Below, in pieces: positions 1 through 8,849 of a stretch of DNA of 40,123 bases. The stretch's first letter is position 1. Every line of letters begins with the position of its first letter. The notes below the pieces were generated by a model. That model was not told where the DNA came from and did no database searches. It saw nothing but the letters and a program-made list of their open reading frames with translations. The position numbers and the translations under genes are program-made. Origin of the DNA: an uncultured bacterium (GTDB lineage: Bacteria > Bacillota > Clostridia > Lachnospirales > Lachnospiraceae); NCBI GenBank assembly GCA_947651225.1, contig CANSYK010000029.1:1-40123 (forward strand), in the 5' to 3' direction.

Positions 1-50
1 CATGGCAACATGTGGAGCTGACTGTCACTAATAGGTCGAGGGCTTAACCA
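1..50 (+). rRNA. 23S rRNA, 3' end (partial)
   Basis: The first 50 bases match the conserved 3' terminus of bacterial 23S rRNA: a GAGCTGACTG..ACTAAT segment followed by GGTCGAGGGCTTAACC. The rest of the gene lies upstream of the window. The exact 3' end is uncertain by a few bases. Confidence 0.9.
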
Positions 51-144
51 GGAAAAAAGGGAATAGGAAGAAGGAAGTCTGGGTAAAAAACAGTATGCAG
101 TTTTGAAGGTACCAGGAATAAAAACTGAACCATTTGTATAATAA

Positions 145-217
145 TCCTCGATAGCTCAGTCGGTAGAGCGCGCGGCTGTTAACCGCGTTGTCGTAGGTTC
201 GAGTCCTACTCGGGGAG
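145..217 (+). tRNA. tRNA-Asn (anticodon GTT)
   Basis: A full cloverleaf can be drawn by eye. The acceptor stem is 145-151 with 210-216 (one G-U pair) and the discriminator is G217. The D stem is GCTC/GAGC, the anticodon stem is CGCGG/CCGCG with loop CTGTTAA giving anticodon GTT at 178-180, and the T stem is GTAGG/CCTAC with loop TTCGAGT. The 3' CCA is not encoded. It lies about 95 bases after the 23S end, so it is probably transcribed as part of the rRNA operon. Confidence 0.96.
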
Positions 218-244
218 TTGAGGAATTAAAGTTCTTGAAAGAAG

Positions 245-292
245 CCTGTAAACAAAGAGACATATGTTTCTTGGATGTTTGCAGGTTTTTTT
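245..292 (+). terminator. Rho-independent terminator of the rRNA/tRNA operon
   Basis: A 10-bp stem, CCTGTAAACA pairing with TGTTTGCAGG (one G-U pair), is followed directly by seven T residues. It lies just behind tRNA-Asn. From here to 454 no gene or convincing promoter is seen. Confidence 0.85.
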
Positions 293-454
293 CGTATTCT
301 TGCTTGAGGATATACGTATGTTTTTTGGAATAATCTAGTTCAAGTTTTGTTGGCTGCTTATACCGAACGGCAGATGAGGTATCGCATGAAAGGGTGAACA
401 GTGTTGCTGAAAGTGGTATCGTTCTATGCTATATGAGGGAAGGAAGGGAAAGTT

Positions 455-1174
455 ATGAAAATAGCAGTATGCGAGGACAGAGACGAGGAGGCAGAGTGGC
501 TTTGTGATGTGATTCGCCGCTGGTCTGTGGAAAATGGAATTTCAGCGCAGATTGGTTCCTATGCAGATGCGGCTTCCTTTTCCTTTGCCTTGGAGGATAC
601 GTTATTTGATGCCCTGTTTTTGGATATCAAGATGCCGGGGGAAAATGGTGTTGCGCTGGCAAAACGACTGAGGGAGCAAGACTATGATATGCATATCGTG
701 TTTGTGACTGGGGAGAAGGAATATGTCATGGAGGGATATGGTGTGGAGGCTGTGAATTACTTGTTGAAGCCGGTGGAGGAGGAGCAGGTAATCCAGTGCC
801 TGAATCGCATCTGGAAGAGAAAGCAAGAGCAGGAGCCTTTCGTGATCTTAAAAACAGAGGATGCCGCTGTGAAACTACTGCAACGGGAAATTTATCTGGT
901 GGAGGTCTTTGGGCACAAGTTGGTGTATACGACGGAAAAGGGGGAATTTGAGGTGATTTCTACCATGAAATCTGCCAGAAAGGAGCTTTTGGAGGAATGG
1001 TTCGTGATTTGTCATCGAGGGGTGCTGGTAAATCTTTTGCACGTGGATTTTGTGGGGAAAAATTATCTTGTCCTAGCGGATGACAGACGGGATTTCTGTA
1101 GAGAGATTCCTGTGAGCAGAAGGATGTATGGGGATGTCAATGAGGCGTTTATCCGATTTTATAGGAACAGATAG
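455..1174 (+). CDS. LytTR-family response regulator (AgrA/VirR-like)
   Basis: This is a two-component transcription regulator of 239 residues, the usual size for the LytTR family. Residues 1-120 form a receiver domain: an acidic pocket near E7/D8, phospho-acceptor D57 in the LFLDIKMPG motif, T85, and K105 in YLLKP. Residues about 130-236 fit a LytTR DNA-binding domain, with the hallmark FVICHRGVLVNL segment followed by a stretch ending in IPVSRR. The ATG follows a purine-rich AAGGAAGGGA ribosome site. The 3' neighbour is the remnant of its probable partner kinase, and two ABC exporter genes come after. LytTR regulators paired with GHKL kinases usually respond to peptides or cell-envelope signals. 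With the kinase broken, this regulator may be orphaned or act unphosphorylated. Confidence 0.9.
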   Translation: MKIAVCEDRDEEAEWLCDVIRRWSVENGISAQIGSYADAASFSFALEDTLFDALFLDIKMPGENGVALAKRLREQDYDMHIVFVTGEKEYVMEGYGVEAVNYLLKPVEEEQVIQCLNRIWKRKQEQEPFVILKTEDAAVKLLQREIYLVEVFGHKLVYTTEKGEFEVISTMKSARKELLEEWFVICHRGVLVNLLHVDFVGKNYLVLADDRRDFCREIPVSRRMYGDVNEAFIRFYRNR

Positions 1175-1177
1175 TAA

Positions 1178-1693
1178 CAGAGGAAGAACCAGGAGTGGGA
1201 ACATGCGCTGGCGTATATTTCTCAGATGAATGAGGATTTGAATAGTGTGGACCATGTGGTGAAGACGGGGAATGTGATGGCAGATGCCATTGTGAACAGC
1301 AAGGTGGTTCTGGCAAAACGGAAGGAAATCCGACTGGATGTGACGGCGAAGGTTCCAGAACGACTTCCCATATCTGATGTGGAGTTTTGCGTGATTTTTG
1401 GCAACCTGATGGATAATGCGATAGAAGCCTGTGAGAAGCTTGCGTCTAAGGAGGAGCGGTTTATCCGAATTTATATTGGACAATTTAAGAAGCAGTTTTA
1501 TCTGTCTGTTACCAATGCAACGAATCAGAAGAGGCGGGCGGGGAGATACTATTCTCTGAAAGGGGAGGGGCATGGATTTGGCTTGTATCGCATCGACAAG
1601 ATCGTGAAGGAAAAAAACGGATATCTGAACAGGAAGGACGAGCCGGGAGTGTTTGCTACAGAAATCATGCTACCATTTGTGCTGTCAGATTGA
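1178..1693 (+). pseudogene. GHKL sensor histidine kinase remnant (HATPase end only)
   Basis: The reading frame opens after a TAA at 1175 and codes about 172 residues, or 155 from the first ATG at 1226. It carries the end of the dimerisation helix region (DHVVKTGNVMADAIVNSK) and the GHKL ATPase domain, with the N box NLMDNAIEAC and the G box GEGHGFGLYRID. Agr/VirS-type kinases usually have some 400-450 residues, with a membrane sensor and a phospho-acceptor histidine before this point; both are missing here. The homology runs upstream of the first ATG right up to the response regulator's stop codon. That pattern fits a deletion fusing the two genes. An expressed soluble ATPase fragment cannot be excluded, but it could not autophosphorylate on its own histidine. 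Confidence 0.8.
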
Positions 1694-1734
1694 CCGCTTG
1701 TGAAGAATGAATGAAAAAAATATGTAGATATGTT

Positions 1735-1765
1735 ACCCTCTACTTGTGCTGGTGGAGGGTTTTTT
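1735..1765 (+). terminator. Rho-independent terminator after the kinase remnant
   Basis: The arm ACCCTCTAC (1735-1743) pairs with GTGGAGGGT (1752-1760) over 9 bp with one G-U pair, and six Ts follow. The longest possible start of the next gene (1730) would be translated through this hairpin, which argues for a downstream start. Confidence 0.8.
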
Positions 1766-1843
1766 GTAACCTTCTATTTGGCTGTGCAGGTGTTGTGGCA
1801 TAGCGATTGCATGGAAAAGATTAGCGACACAGAAAGGATGGGG

Positions 1844-3703
1844 ATGGTGGAAAAGACAGTTACCTGGTGGGCCTTTTGGGGGTATGTGGAGTACGTTTGG
1901 AGGGAAAAGAAGATTCTTTTTCTCTATGGCGCATTCTTCTTTCCGGCGTTTATCGTGGCGAATTTTTTGCAAGTGTATCTGCCGAAAATGATTATTATGG
2001 AACTAGAAGAAAAGCGCAGTATTGCCTATATGGGGCTGAGTGTCCTGGCATTGGTTCTTGTGCTGATTCTCGCTATTTTGCTCAGGGAAAATATGCATTC
2101 CCGGTTGAAGTATGGCAATCGGCAGATTGCGCGGCAACAACAGAGGGATTACGTCAATAAACTGCTTTATGTAGATTATGGCTACCTGGAGGATCAGGAA
2201 TTTCTCTCTATGAGGAATATGGCAAAGGAAAGTATTTTCGGGGAAGGGATTGGCGGACAGGGTCGGGCGGAGCTGATGGATTTTATGCCAGAGGTTGTGA
2301 TGCTTATTGCAGCAGTGGGAAATGTAATCCTATATCTGTATTATTTATCAAAAATATCCTTCCTGCTGATTCTGGTATTATTTGCCGTGATATTTTTGGG
2401 AACCGCTATCAATGTGAAGGTTTTTCGGAAAAATGAGAAGAAACATGCTGTGAAATCAGCAGATACCTGGCAGAAATTGGATTATGTCACAAGAAAGACG
2501 GAAGATTTTACCATGGCGAAGGATGTTCGTCTGTATGATATGGCTCCCTGGCTGACTGGGCTGATTGATGAGTATCTGGGAGAGAGGCTTTTATTCAAGA
2601 AGAGAGAAATGATATCCAGAGGGTTGGCGGACGGGGTATATTTACTATCTATTGGTGTTTTTATGGTATCTCTTCTGGGAATGCTTCTCCTTCGCTTCTG
2701 GAATGGGGGGATCGGTGTGTCAGATGTGGTGTTTTATGCCAATATGGGACCCGCATTATATACTTTGCTGGATCGGGAAGTATCCAGCAGATGTTTCCAT
2801 CTGTTTCAGATTATGACAGAATATCAGAGATTTCAGAGGTATATGAATTATGGGGAGGACACTGGCACCATGGATGTTCCAGTGCAGAAGGAAGCGCCCT
2901 CTATCGTCTTGGAGCATGTGCATTTTTCTTATCCCGGTGCAGAGAAAGAGGTGCTATCAGATATTAGCCTGCAGATACGGGCGGGGGAGAAGGTGGCCAT
3001 CGTGGGCGTAAACGGTGCAGGGAAGACGACCCTCATGAAGTTAATCTGCGGCTTGCTCCATCCTACTAGTGGAAGGATTCTGCTAAATGGCGTGGATATG
3101 GAGACCATGGAGGCAGAGGAGCGATATGCGTGGTTTTCCTGCACCTTTCAGGATGTGCAGTTTCTTCCGGTTTCCATCCGGGAGAATATTTCCCAAGAAA
3201 TTCGGGATATTGCCTCTGTTCGTGAAAATATTTCTCAGGACAGAGCTTCCACTGGAAAGGATGAGAAAATTTGGCATTGCCTGGAACAGGCGGGCATTAG
3301 AAAGGAAATTGAGGATTTGCCTAAAGGATTGGATACATTGCTGGAAAAGAATATCAATGAGGATGCCACGGATTTTTCTGGGGGCCAGCGGCAGAAATTG
3401 ATTCTTGCCAGGGCACTGTACCGGAATGCGGGGGTCTTGATTCTGGATGAGCCCACGGCTGCGCTGGATGCTTTGGCAGAAAATGAGATTTATGAGAAAT
3501 ATGCGGAGTTTGCCAGAGGAAAAACTTCTTTCTTCGTATCCCACCGTCTGTCCAGTACTAGGTTTTGCGACAGAATATTACTGCTAGACGGAGGAAATAT
3601 TGCAGAGGAGGGAACTCACGACGAGCTTTTGGCGGCAGGGGGCATCTATGGGAAGATGTTTGCCATGCAGAGCAAATATTATCAGGGGGGTGAGAAGGAA
3701 TGA
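1844..3703 (+). CDS. ABC exporter half-transporter, permease-ATPase fusion (first of a pair)
   Basis: This is a membrane exporter subunit of about 619 residues. A hydrophobic N-terminal half with several membrane segments (residues about 25-75, 150-200, 265-300) precedes a nucleotide-binding domain with Walker A GVNGAGKTT near residue 388, signature FSGGQ near 511, Walker B VLILDEP and H-loop SHR. The frame is open from 1730, but that start lies inside the terminator hairpin. I choose ATG 1844 because AAAGG sits six bases before it; 1811 and 1838 are alternatives. The last base triplet overlaps the next gene by ATGA, so the two are translationally coupled and probably form a heterodimer. Family members of this LytTR-linked type often export peptides or lipids. 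The substrate is unknown, and no precursor peptide gene is visible nearby. Confidence 0.9.
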   Translation: MVEKTVTWWAFWGYVEYVWREKKILFLYGAFFFPAFIVANFLQVYLPKMIIMELEEKRSIAYMGLSVLALVLVLILAILLRENMHSRLKYGNRQIARQQQRDYVNKLLYVDYGYLEDQEFLSMRNMAKESIFGEGIGGQGRAELMDFMPEVVMLIAAVGNVILYLYYLSKISFLLILVLFAVIFLGTAINVKVFRKNEKKHAVKSADTWQKLDYVTRKTEDFTMAKDVRLYDMAPWLTGLIDEYLGERLLFKKREMISRGLADGVYLLSIGVFMVSLLGMLLLRFWNGGIGVSDVVFYANMGPALYTLLDREVSSRCFHLFQIMTEYQRFQRYMNYGEDTGTMDVPVQKEAPSIVLEHVHFSYPGAEKEVLSDISLQIRAGEKVAIVGVNGAGKTTLMKLICGLLHPTSGRILLNGVDMETMEAEERYAWFSCTFQDVQFLPVSIRENISQEIRDIASVRENISQDRASTGKDEKIWHCLEQAGIRKEIEDLPKGLDTLLEKNINEDATDFSGGQRQKLILARALYRNAGVLILDEPTAALDALAENEIYEKYAEFARGKTSFFVSHRLSSTRFCDRILLLDGGNIAEEGTHDELLAAGGIYGKMFAMQSKYYQGGEKE

Positions 3704-5562
3704 CAGAGGAAAAGATTCGGTTAAGGGATGCCATAAAAATCAATCTGAGGGGGTTGTTGTTGCTTTACTCCCTGGTGCCGGGTAATATGTTTATGACGGG
3801 ATTGTTTATTGTGGTTGATGTGGTTTGTTCCTACTGGGATTATTTTTTCCTGGCAAAGTTTGTCAATGACGTGGTATTGGGAAGTTCCAGGGAGGTTTTG
3901 GTGTGGGATGTGATTTTGGTGACCATTGGCCGGACGCTGATCAACTATTTGTTTAATTCGCTACAGAAGTTTTGGTTTTATTCCGGTTCTAATTCTTGGG
4001 AATTGCCAAATGCCCATTTGAATGAGAAAATGATGTCTATGGATTATGAATATATGGAATCAGAGTCTATTCACAATAGGCGACGGGATATCGATGCGAT
4101 GGTGCGGCATAACGGCGGGGGCGTGTGCAAGTTGTTCTGGCTGGCTACGCCAGTTGTGGAGAAGGTGATTCAGATGTTGGTGGCATTTGGCTACACGGCA
4201 TATCTTGTCAGCCGCAGTTTTGTGGCCTTCTCGGTGGAACCGGTGAAGGCGGTGCTGTTTGTTGGCACCTTTTCTCTGGCCTTCGCAGCGCTTCTGATGC
4301 TTAGTACGAAAAAGAATAAGGTGGCGGAGGAAAAAATGTATCGCTATGGGGAGGCCAATGTGCCAAATGACCGCCAATATGAGTTTTATACCACGGAGTA
4401 TATGGAAAAGGGGGAGTGTGGAAAGACGATTCGGATGTTTCATCAGCAGAATCTATTGTCCTCCCATTTTGAAAAGCTCATTGAGACAATCCATGGAAAT
4501 ATTGACAAAATGAGCAGGGAAGACCAGAAAAGAAATGTGTGGGTGGGAGCGGTGGAGGCTCTTGTGTCGGGCCTAGTGTACTTCCTCCTGGCGGTAATGG
4601 TATCCAAGGGGGCGATTCTGGTGGGAAGCATCTGTCTGTATGCGGGGTGCATCATCAATTTTCTGTATCATTTTCGCTATTGTTTGGTGCAGTGGGTGGA
4701 GCTTTCTGCCAATACGAAGTATGTGAAGATGTATCTGGATTTTCTGGATATCCCCAATAAGAAGTATGAGGGAACGCTGCCGGTGGAAAAGCGGGATGAT
4801 GATCAGTTTACCATAGAGTTCCGCCATGTGTCTTTTCGCTATCCCGGCTCTGACCAGGATGTACTAAAGGACTTTTCCATCAAGTTCCGGATCGGGGAGC
4901 GGCTGGCGGTAGTGGGGAAGAATGGTTCAGGGAAGACCACATTTATCAAACTGCTGTGCCGCCTGTATGACCCCACGGAGGGGGAGATTCTGCTCAATGG
5001 CATTGATATCCGCAAGTATGATTACCGGGAATACCTTTCACTGTTCAGCGTGGTATTTCAGGACTTTAAGATTCCTGCCCTGCCTTTGGGAGAAAATGTG
5101 GCTGTTTCCACAGAATATGATGCCCAAAGGGTGGAGTTGGTGCTGGAGCGGGTTGGATTGGGGGAGCTTCTCCAGAAAATGCCCGCTGGACTGAATACTC
5201 CCCTGTACACGGATTTTGATAAAAATGGCGTGGATATTTCTGGGGGCGAGGCACAGAAGGTTGCTATCGCCAGAGCGCTTTACCATGATACCCCTTTCGT
5301 GATTCTGGATGAGCCCACAGCGGCGCTGGACCCGCTGGCAGAATATGAAATCTATTCTCATTTTGATGATTTGGTGGGGACGAAGACGGCAGTATATATT
5401 TCCCATCGCCTGTCCAGCTGCCAGTTTTGTAATGATATTCTGGTGATTGATGGGGGAAAGGCAGTGCAGAGGGGGAATCATGAGGAGTTGGTGAAGGATC
5501 AGGAGGGGTTGTATTATACACTGTGGAATACCCAGGCCCAGTATTATCAGACGGAAGGGTAG
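3700..5562 (+). CDS. ABC exporter half-transporter, permease-ATPase fusion (second of a pair)
   Basis: This 620-residue partner of the preceding gene begins in a 4-base ATGA overlap with it. Residues 1-340 are membrane-spanning, with hydrophobic stretches near 20-45, 65-85, 155-215 and 285-330. The ATPase domain carries Walker A GKNGSGKTT near residue 406, signature ISGGE near 513, Walker B FVILDEP near 533 and H-loop ISHR. The signature glutamine is replaced by glutamate, giving SGGEA, whereas the partner keeps SGGQR. Both ATPase sites look competent by motif. Both genes are full length, in contrast with the decayed genes on either side. The exported substrate cannot be told from the sequence. 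Confidence 0.92.
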   Translation: MTEEKIRLRDAIKINLRGLLLLYSLVPGNMFMTGLFIVVDVVCSYWDYFFLAKFVNDVVLGSSREVLVWDVILVTIGRTLINYLFNSLQKFWFYSGSNSWELPNAHLNEKMMSMDYEYMESESIHNRRRDIDAMVRHNGGGVCKLFWLATPVVEKVIQMLVAFGYTAYLVSRSFVAFSVEPVKAVLFVGTFSLAFAALLMLSTKKNKVAEEKMYRYGEANVPNDRQYEFYTTEYMEKGECGKTIRMFHQQNLLSSHFEKLIETIHGNIDKMSREDQKRNVWVGAVEALVSGLVYFLLAVMVSKGAILVGSICLYAGCIINFLYHFRYCLVQWVELSANTKYVKMYLDFLDIPNKKYEGTLPVEKRDDDQFTIEFRHVSFRYPGSDQDVLKDFSIKFRIGERLAVVGKNGSGKTTFIKLLCRLYDPTEGEILLNGIDIRKYDYREYLSLFSVVFQDFKIPALPLGENVAVSTEYDAQRVELVLERVGLGELLQKMPAGLNTPLYTDFDKNGVDISGGEAQKVAIARALYHDTPFVILDEPTAALDPLAEYEIYSHFDDLVGTKTAVYISHRLSSCQFCNDILVIDGGKAVQRGNHEELVKDQEGLYYTLWNTQAQYYQTEG

Positions 5563-5784
5563 CTGCAACCTGCTGGCAGAGAGCAGGCAGATACAAAAAG
5601 AACCCCAGATGAACTACAGACTAGAGCATGTCTCCTTTCTAATATTTCGGAGGACAAGCACAAATTCTTTGTGGAACATTATAATATGAGTAATATCATT
5701 GATCAGAATCATATGTTTCATAATGTAATCTATGGATGCTTGGATTGTGAAAATGCTACCGATGAAATAAGAAAGGGGAACGGA

Positions 5785-6684
5785 ATGACAAATGAGGTAA
5801 ACTGGAATGAACGGTTTAATATTGGAGTGGACGTGATTGACAAAGCACACCAGAAACTCTTTTCCATTGTACGCAGGCTGATCGTCCTCAGCCAGGATGA
5901 AAGGAGTAGCCGATGGGCATGTGCTGAGGGGATTAAGTATTTTAAATACTATACGATGAAGCATTTTGCAGAAGAAGAGGAGTATATGCGCTCCATCGGA
6001 TACAGCGGTTATGAGATGCATAAGCGTCTGCATGACAATCTGCGGGATATGACGCTCCCGGCTCTGGAAAAGGATTTCATAGCTTCGGATTATTCCCAGG
6101 AATCTATTCAGCATTTTTTAGGAATTTGCTTTGGATGGCTCACGGGGCATATCATGGTGGAGGACCGCACCATTACGGGAAGGATTGCCAATAAATGGAA
6201 TGAGGCGAACATGGGGAAGGAAGCGGGTAAGATGGAGGATGTGGTGTCTTATGTGATGGAGGAGGTTTTCAAGCTGCAGACAGAGATTGTCAGCGAGCAT
6301 TATTCTGGGGAGGATTTTGGGAAGAGTATTTATTATCGCTTGTCATATAGGGTGGGGGATCGCAATGTGGTGCATGTTTTCCTGGCATTTGAGGAGGGGC
6401 TTATGATGTGGGCTGTGGGGGAAATGCTGGGTGTGCAGATTAAGAAGGTGGATCGGATCGTGGTCAATGCCGCCAAGCAGCTTTCTCTGCAGCTCATCAA
6501 CCGAATAGGCGTGTATTTTGGCGTGACGGAGAAATATCATTTTGAAAAGGTGTATCTTCTGACCAAGGAGCAGTTCGAAAAGGAATTTGCCGTGGGATAC
6601 CCGTATTATAGTCTATTGTTTGACACGGGAAAGGGGTATTTTGCCTTCTGCACGAAGCTTCACCAGGAGACGGAGCTGCACTAG
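5785..6684 (+). CDS. Bacteriohemerythrin with an additional C-terminal (CheX-like?) domain
   Basis: Residues 1-135 form a hemerythrin domain with the complete di-iron ligand set: H22, H60 with E64, H79, H83, H122 and D127. Such domains bind O2 reversibly and serve in oxygen sensing or storage in motile anaerobes. Residues about 150-299 form a second domain whose pattern of strands, a helix (VNAAKQLSLQLINRIG) and strands recalls CheC/CheX phosphatases. The catalytic E..N pair of that family is not evident, so the assignment is tentative. The frame is open from 5671, but ATG 5785 is chosen because AAAGGGG lies six bases before it. Stand-alone bacteriohemerythrins have about 130-150 residues, so the 299-residue length is unusual. 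A cytoplasmic redox or oxygen input to motility is an inference. Confidence 0.88.
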   Translation: MTNEVNWNERFNIGVDVIDKAHQKLFSIVRRLIVLSQDERSSRWACAEGIKYFKYYTMKHFAEEEEYMRSIGYSGYEMHKRLHDNLRDMTLPALEKDFIASDYSQESIQHFLGICFGWLTGHIMVEDRTITGRIANKWNEANMGKEAGKMEDVVSYVMEEVFKLQTEIVSEHYSGEDFGKSIYYRLSYRVGDRNVVHVFLAFEEGLMMWAVGEMLGVQIKKVDRIVVNAAKQLSLQLINRIGVYFGVTEKYHFEKVYLLTKEQFEKEFAVGYPYYSLLFDTGKGYFAFCTKLHQETELH

Positions 6685-6747
6685 AATGAATGTGATCGAC
6701 AAGGCAAAAAAATTTGGAATAGCCACTTAACTTTTTGCTTTTAAGGG

Positions 6748-6793
6748 AGAAAACAGGTGAGAAAGAAATTTATTTCCAACTCATCTGTTTTCT
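6748..6793 (+). terminator. Hairpin after the hemerythrin gene (terminator-like)
   Basis: A 14-bp stem pairs AGAAAACAGGTGAG with CTCATCTGTTTTCT (one G-U pair) around an 18-base loop. A clean T tract is lacking behind it, although the 3' arm itself is T-rich, so termination is probable rather than certain. Confidence 0.5.
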
Positions 6794-6849
6794 GTTTATG
6801 GGAAAACGGAACGAACCTTGACAATTTCGTACACCATTTATCAGGCACA

Positions 6850-6871
6850 TTTGTAAGAACTTTGTAAGAAC
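6850..6871 (+). promoter_or_regulatory. Tandem 11-bp direct repeat before the broken ABC transporter
   Basis: TTTGTAAGAAC occurs twice head to tail (6850-6860 and 6861-6871), 54 bases before the ATPase start codon. Tandem direct repeats one helical turn apart are typical operators for OmpR-type response regulators, which control VEX/Bce-like ABC transporters in Firmicutes. No matching regulator gene remains in the window. Confidence 0.45.
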
Positions 6872-6924
6872 ATCTTGTTTTAATAGGAGTATTAAATGAT
6901 TATTAAGCAAGGAGTGATGGAACA

Positions 6925-7074
6925 ATGAAGATACTTGAAGTGGAGAATGTGTCTAAGTATTATGGAAGTGGGGAAAACCTTGTCAGGGCGGTTGACAGGA
7001 TTTCTTTTTCTGTTGAAAAAGGGGAATTTGACCAGACAATGATTGTTGGGGAGGGGGTGGGGCGTAATGTTTGA
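6925..7074 (+). pseudogene. ABC transporter ATPase remnant (first ~37 residues)
   Basis: The frame codes 49 residues. The first 37 match the start of a MacB/LolD-like ATPase: MKILEVENVSKYYG.., then VRAVDRISFSVEKGEF. The sequence breaks off just where the Walker A motif should follow and continues in unrelated residues to a stop. About 190 residues of the ATPase and the N-terminus of the following permease are therefore deleted. An AAGGAG site precedes the start. It cannot bind ATP. Confidence 0.8.
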
Positions 7075-8727
7075 AAATACAAATAAAGATTTTCCAATTG
7101 AAATTGTAAATGGCAGGATGGAGCAGGAAGCTTTTGAAATGGAAATCTCTGGTCTTTTGACAGTCCTTTTGAAAGACGGAAGGATTATGAAGAGATTTAT
7201 ACAGCAGAAAATTTTCCTGATGTTTATAATCCAGAATTAAAGGATATTTCCAGTATTATTTATGTCAAACTTGAAGGTGTGACAGCTTTTTCACCAGTAG
7301 ACGAAATAGAAGAAAAAATTGCCAGCCTGAATCAGGCAGTGCAGAGGAAGGGAATTATACTGAATGTAGAAATGGAGGCGGAAGATGAAATTACAGCAGC
7401 CGTTGTTCTCCTGCTGTTAGTTATGCTCTGTGGATTTTTGCTGATTTATAATATTTTTCGAATCTCTGTTATTAGTGATATTCATTTTATTGTATTTGCT
7501 GTTGCATTTTCCGTTATTACTGTGTGGGTGAGCAGCAGAACAGCAGTATCTCTGGCAAAGAGGATATCTCCGACAGAGGCTTCCAGATTCCATTCTTCGG
7601 GGAAGATGAAAAGAATATTTGCCATGCTTTCTTTTGCTCTTGGGGGAACTTTATGCTGTGCCATATTTACTGTATTTACCGGATATGATACAGAATGGAT
7701 GGTAAAGCGGGAGAATGAATCTGATTTTGTTGTTGAACAGTGGCATTCCAAACAGCTTATGGATGAACCATATGAACCGATGACGGAGGAGTTTGTTCAG
7801 GGCATACGTGATCTTGATTTTGTAAAAGAAAGTTATTTGTTTTACCGTGCTCGGAGTGCAAGGTGTGATAAGATGAAACAAAATGGCATATTTGGTGAAT
7901 CCATGGGAGAGGTTAAAATGGAAGGGCATTATAAGGAGATTATGAAAAAGGAATTTCAGGAGCTGGGGCTTGAAAAAGAGGACTGGGATTTTTTGGTTGA
8001 AGAGGGCAGGGCAGAAACAGGGATTGTAGGGATGGAGCCGGATGCACTGGATATGGAAATGGAGAATGTAGATATTTTAGATGGAAAAGCGGATGTCCGC
8101 CTGTTTGCATCAGGTGATTATCTGATTTACCAGCCATTTGCCATTCCGCCTGACAGGAAGAAAAAAGATTATTTGAAATATGGAATGAAAGCAGGAGACA
8201 AAGTTACAGTATCTTTTTGGAATTCTGACCTTTTGGAATATCAGACAAGGACTTTTACCATAATGGCGGTGGTAATGAAGAAGAACGATAATTATGCGGG
8301 TACTATGTGTGATGGCGGCGTCCAGTTTATAATGCCTGACAGGGTATTTAAAGATGTTTATAAGGATTCTGCAAAGAAGATGATTAGCGCATTGCGTATG
8401 AATACATCAGGCAGGAAGCCGGAAATGGAGCAGAAAACAATTGACCAGATGATTAAGGAAAACTTTAATTTTCAGATACAGTCAGGTTCCCGATATAAAA
8501 CACGTCAGGAGGAGGAGAAGAAACGTGTGCAGGAATTGTATATTGGGATTTTGTTTGGATGTATTGTTGCCATGATTGGGATAGTCAATATTATCAATAC
8601 ACTTGTTACAGATGTTGTGTCAAGGAAGCTTGAATTTTCGACGATGCATTCAATAGGGATGACGAAGCTCCAAATGGCAGCAAAAATATGCCTGGATGGT
8701 ATGAGGATGGTTTTGGCAGAGAAATGA
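7067..8727 (+). pseudogene. FtsX-like ABC permease (VEX/MacB type), frameshifted, deleted and truncated
   Basis: Fragments of one permease can be read across two frames. FENTNKDFPIEIVNGRMEQE begins at 7070 in one frame. From about 7153 the homologous reading continues in another frame as FERRKDYEEIY and then AENFPDVYNPELKD, without its own start. So a frameshift lies near 7145-7160. The protein then runs through a membrane segment (VVLLLLVMLCGFLLIYNIF) that stops abruptly at SDIHF and jumps to a second membrane segment, an apparent internal deletion. A long extracellular domain follows, then one final FtsX helix (GIVNIINTLVTDVV), and the frame ends at DGMRMVL plus three residues where about two more helices are expected. 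The permease is not functional as it stands. Confidence 0.78.
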
Positions 8728-8849
8728 TGCGAATATTGTTCTATTACGGTAATATCATTCCTTGTATAATGTGGCAAATGGATTAAACTGGATTTGTTAA
8801 GCATAAAAGAATATTGGTCATCGATATGATAGAAAGCGAGGAATTGAAT

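Noticed and set aside
1073-1573. Long reverse-strand frame (166 codons), and many similar antisense frames through the window.
   Set aside because: They lie opposite clear coding regions, have low-complexity His/Leu/Ile-rich composition typical of antisense shadows, and lack ribosome sites.
1730-1843. Upstream start codons for the first ABC gene (1730, 1811, 1838).
   Set aside because: 1730 lies before and reads through a terminator hairpin; 1811 has no ribosome site; 1838 touches its AAAGG directly. ATG 1844 has the right spacing.
5755-5770. A CCGATGAA sequence before the hemerythrin gene as a SigD promoter.
   Set aside because: No TAAA-like -35 box at 15-17 bases upstream, and the -10 match is partial.
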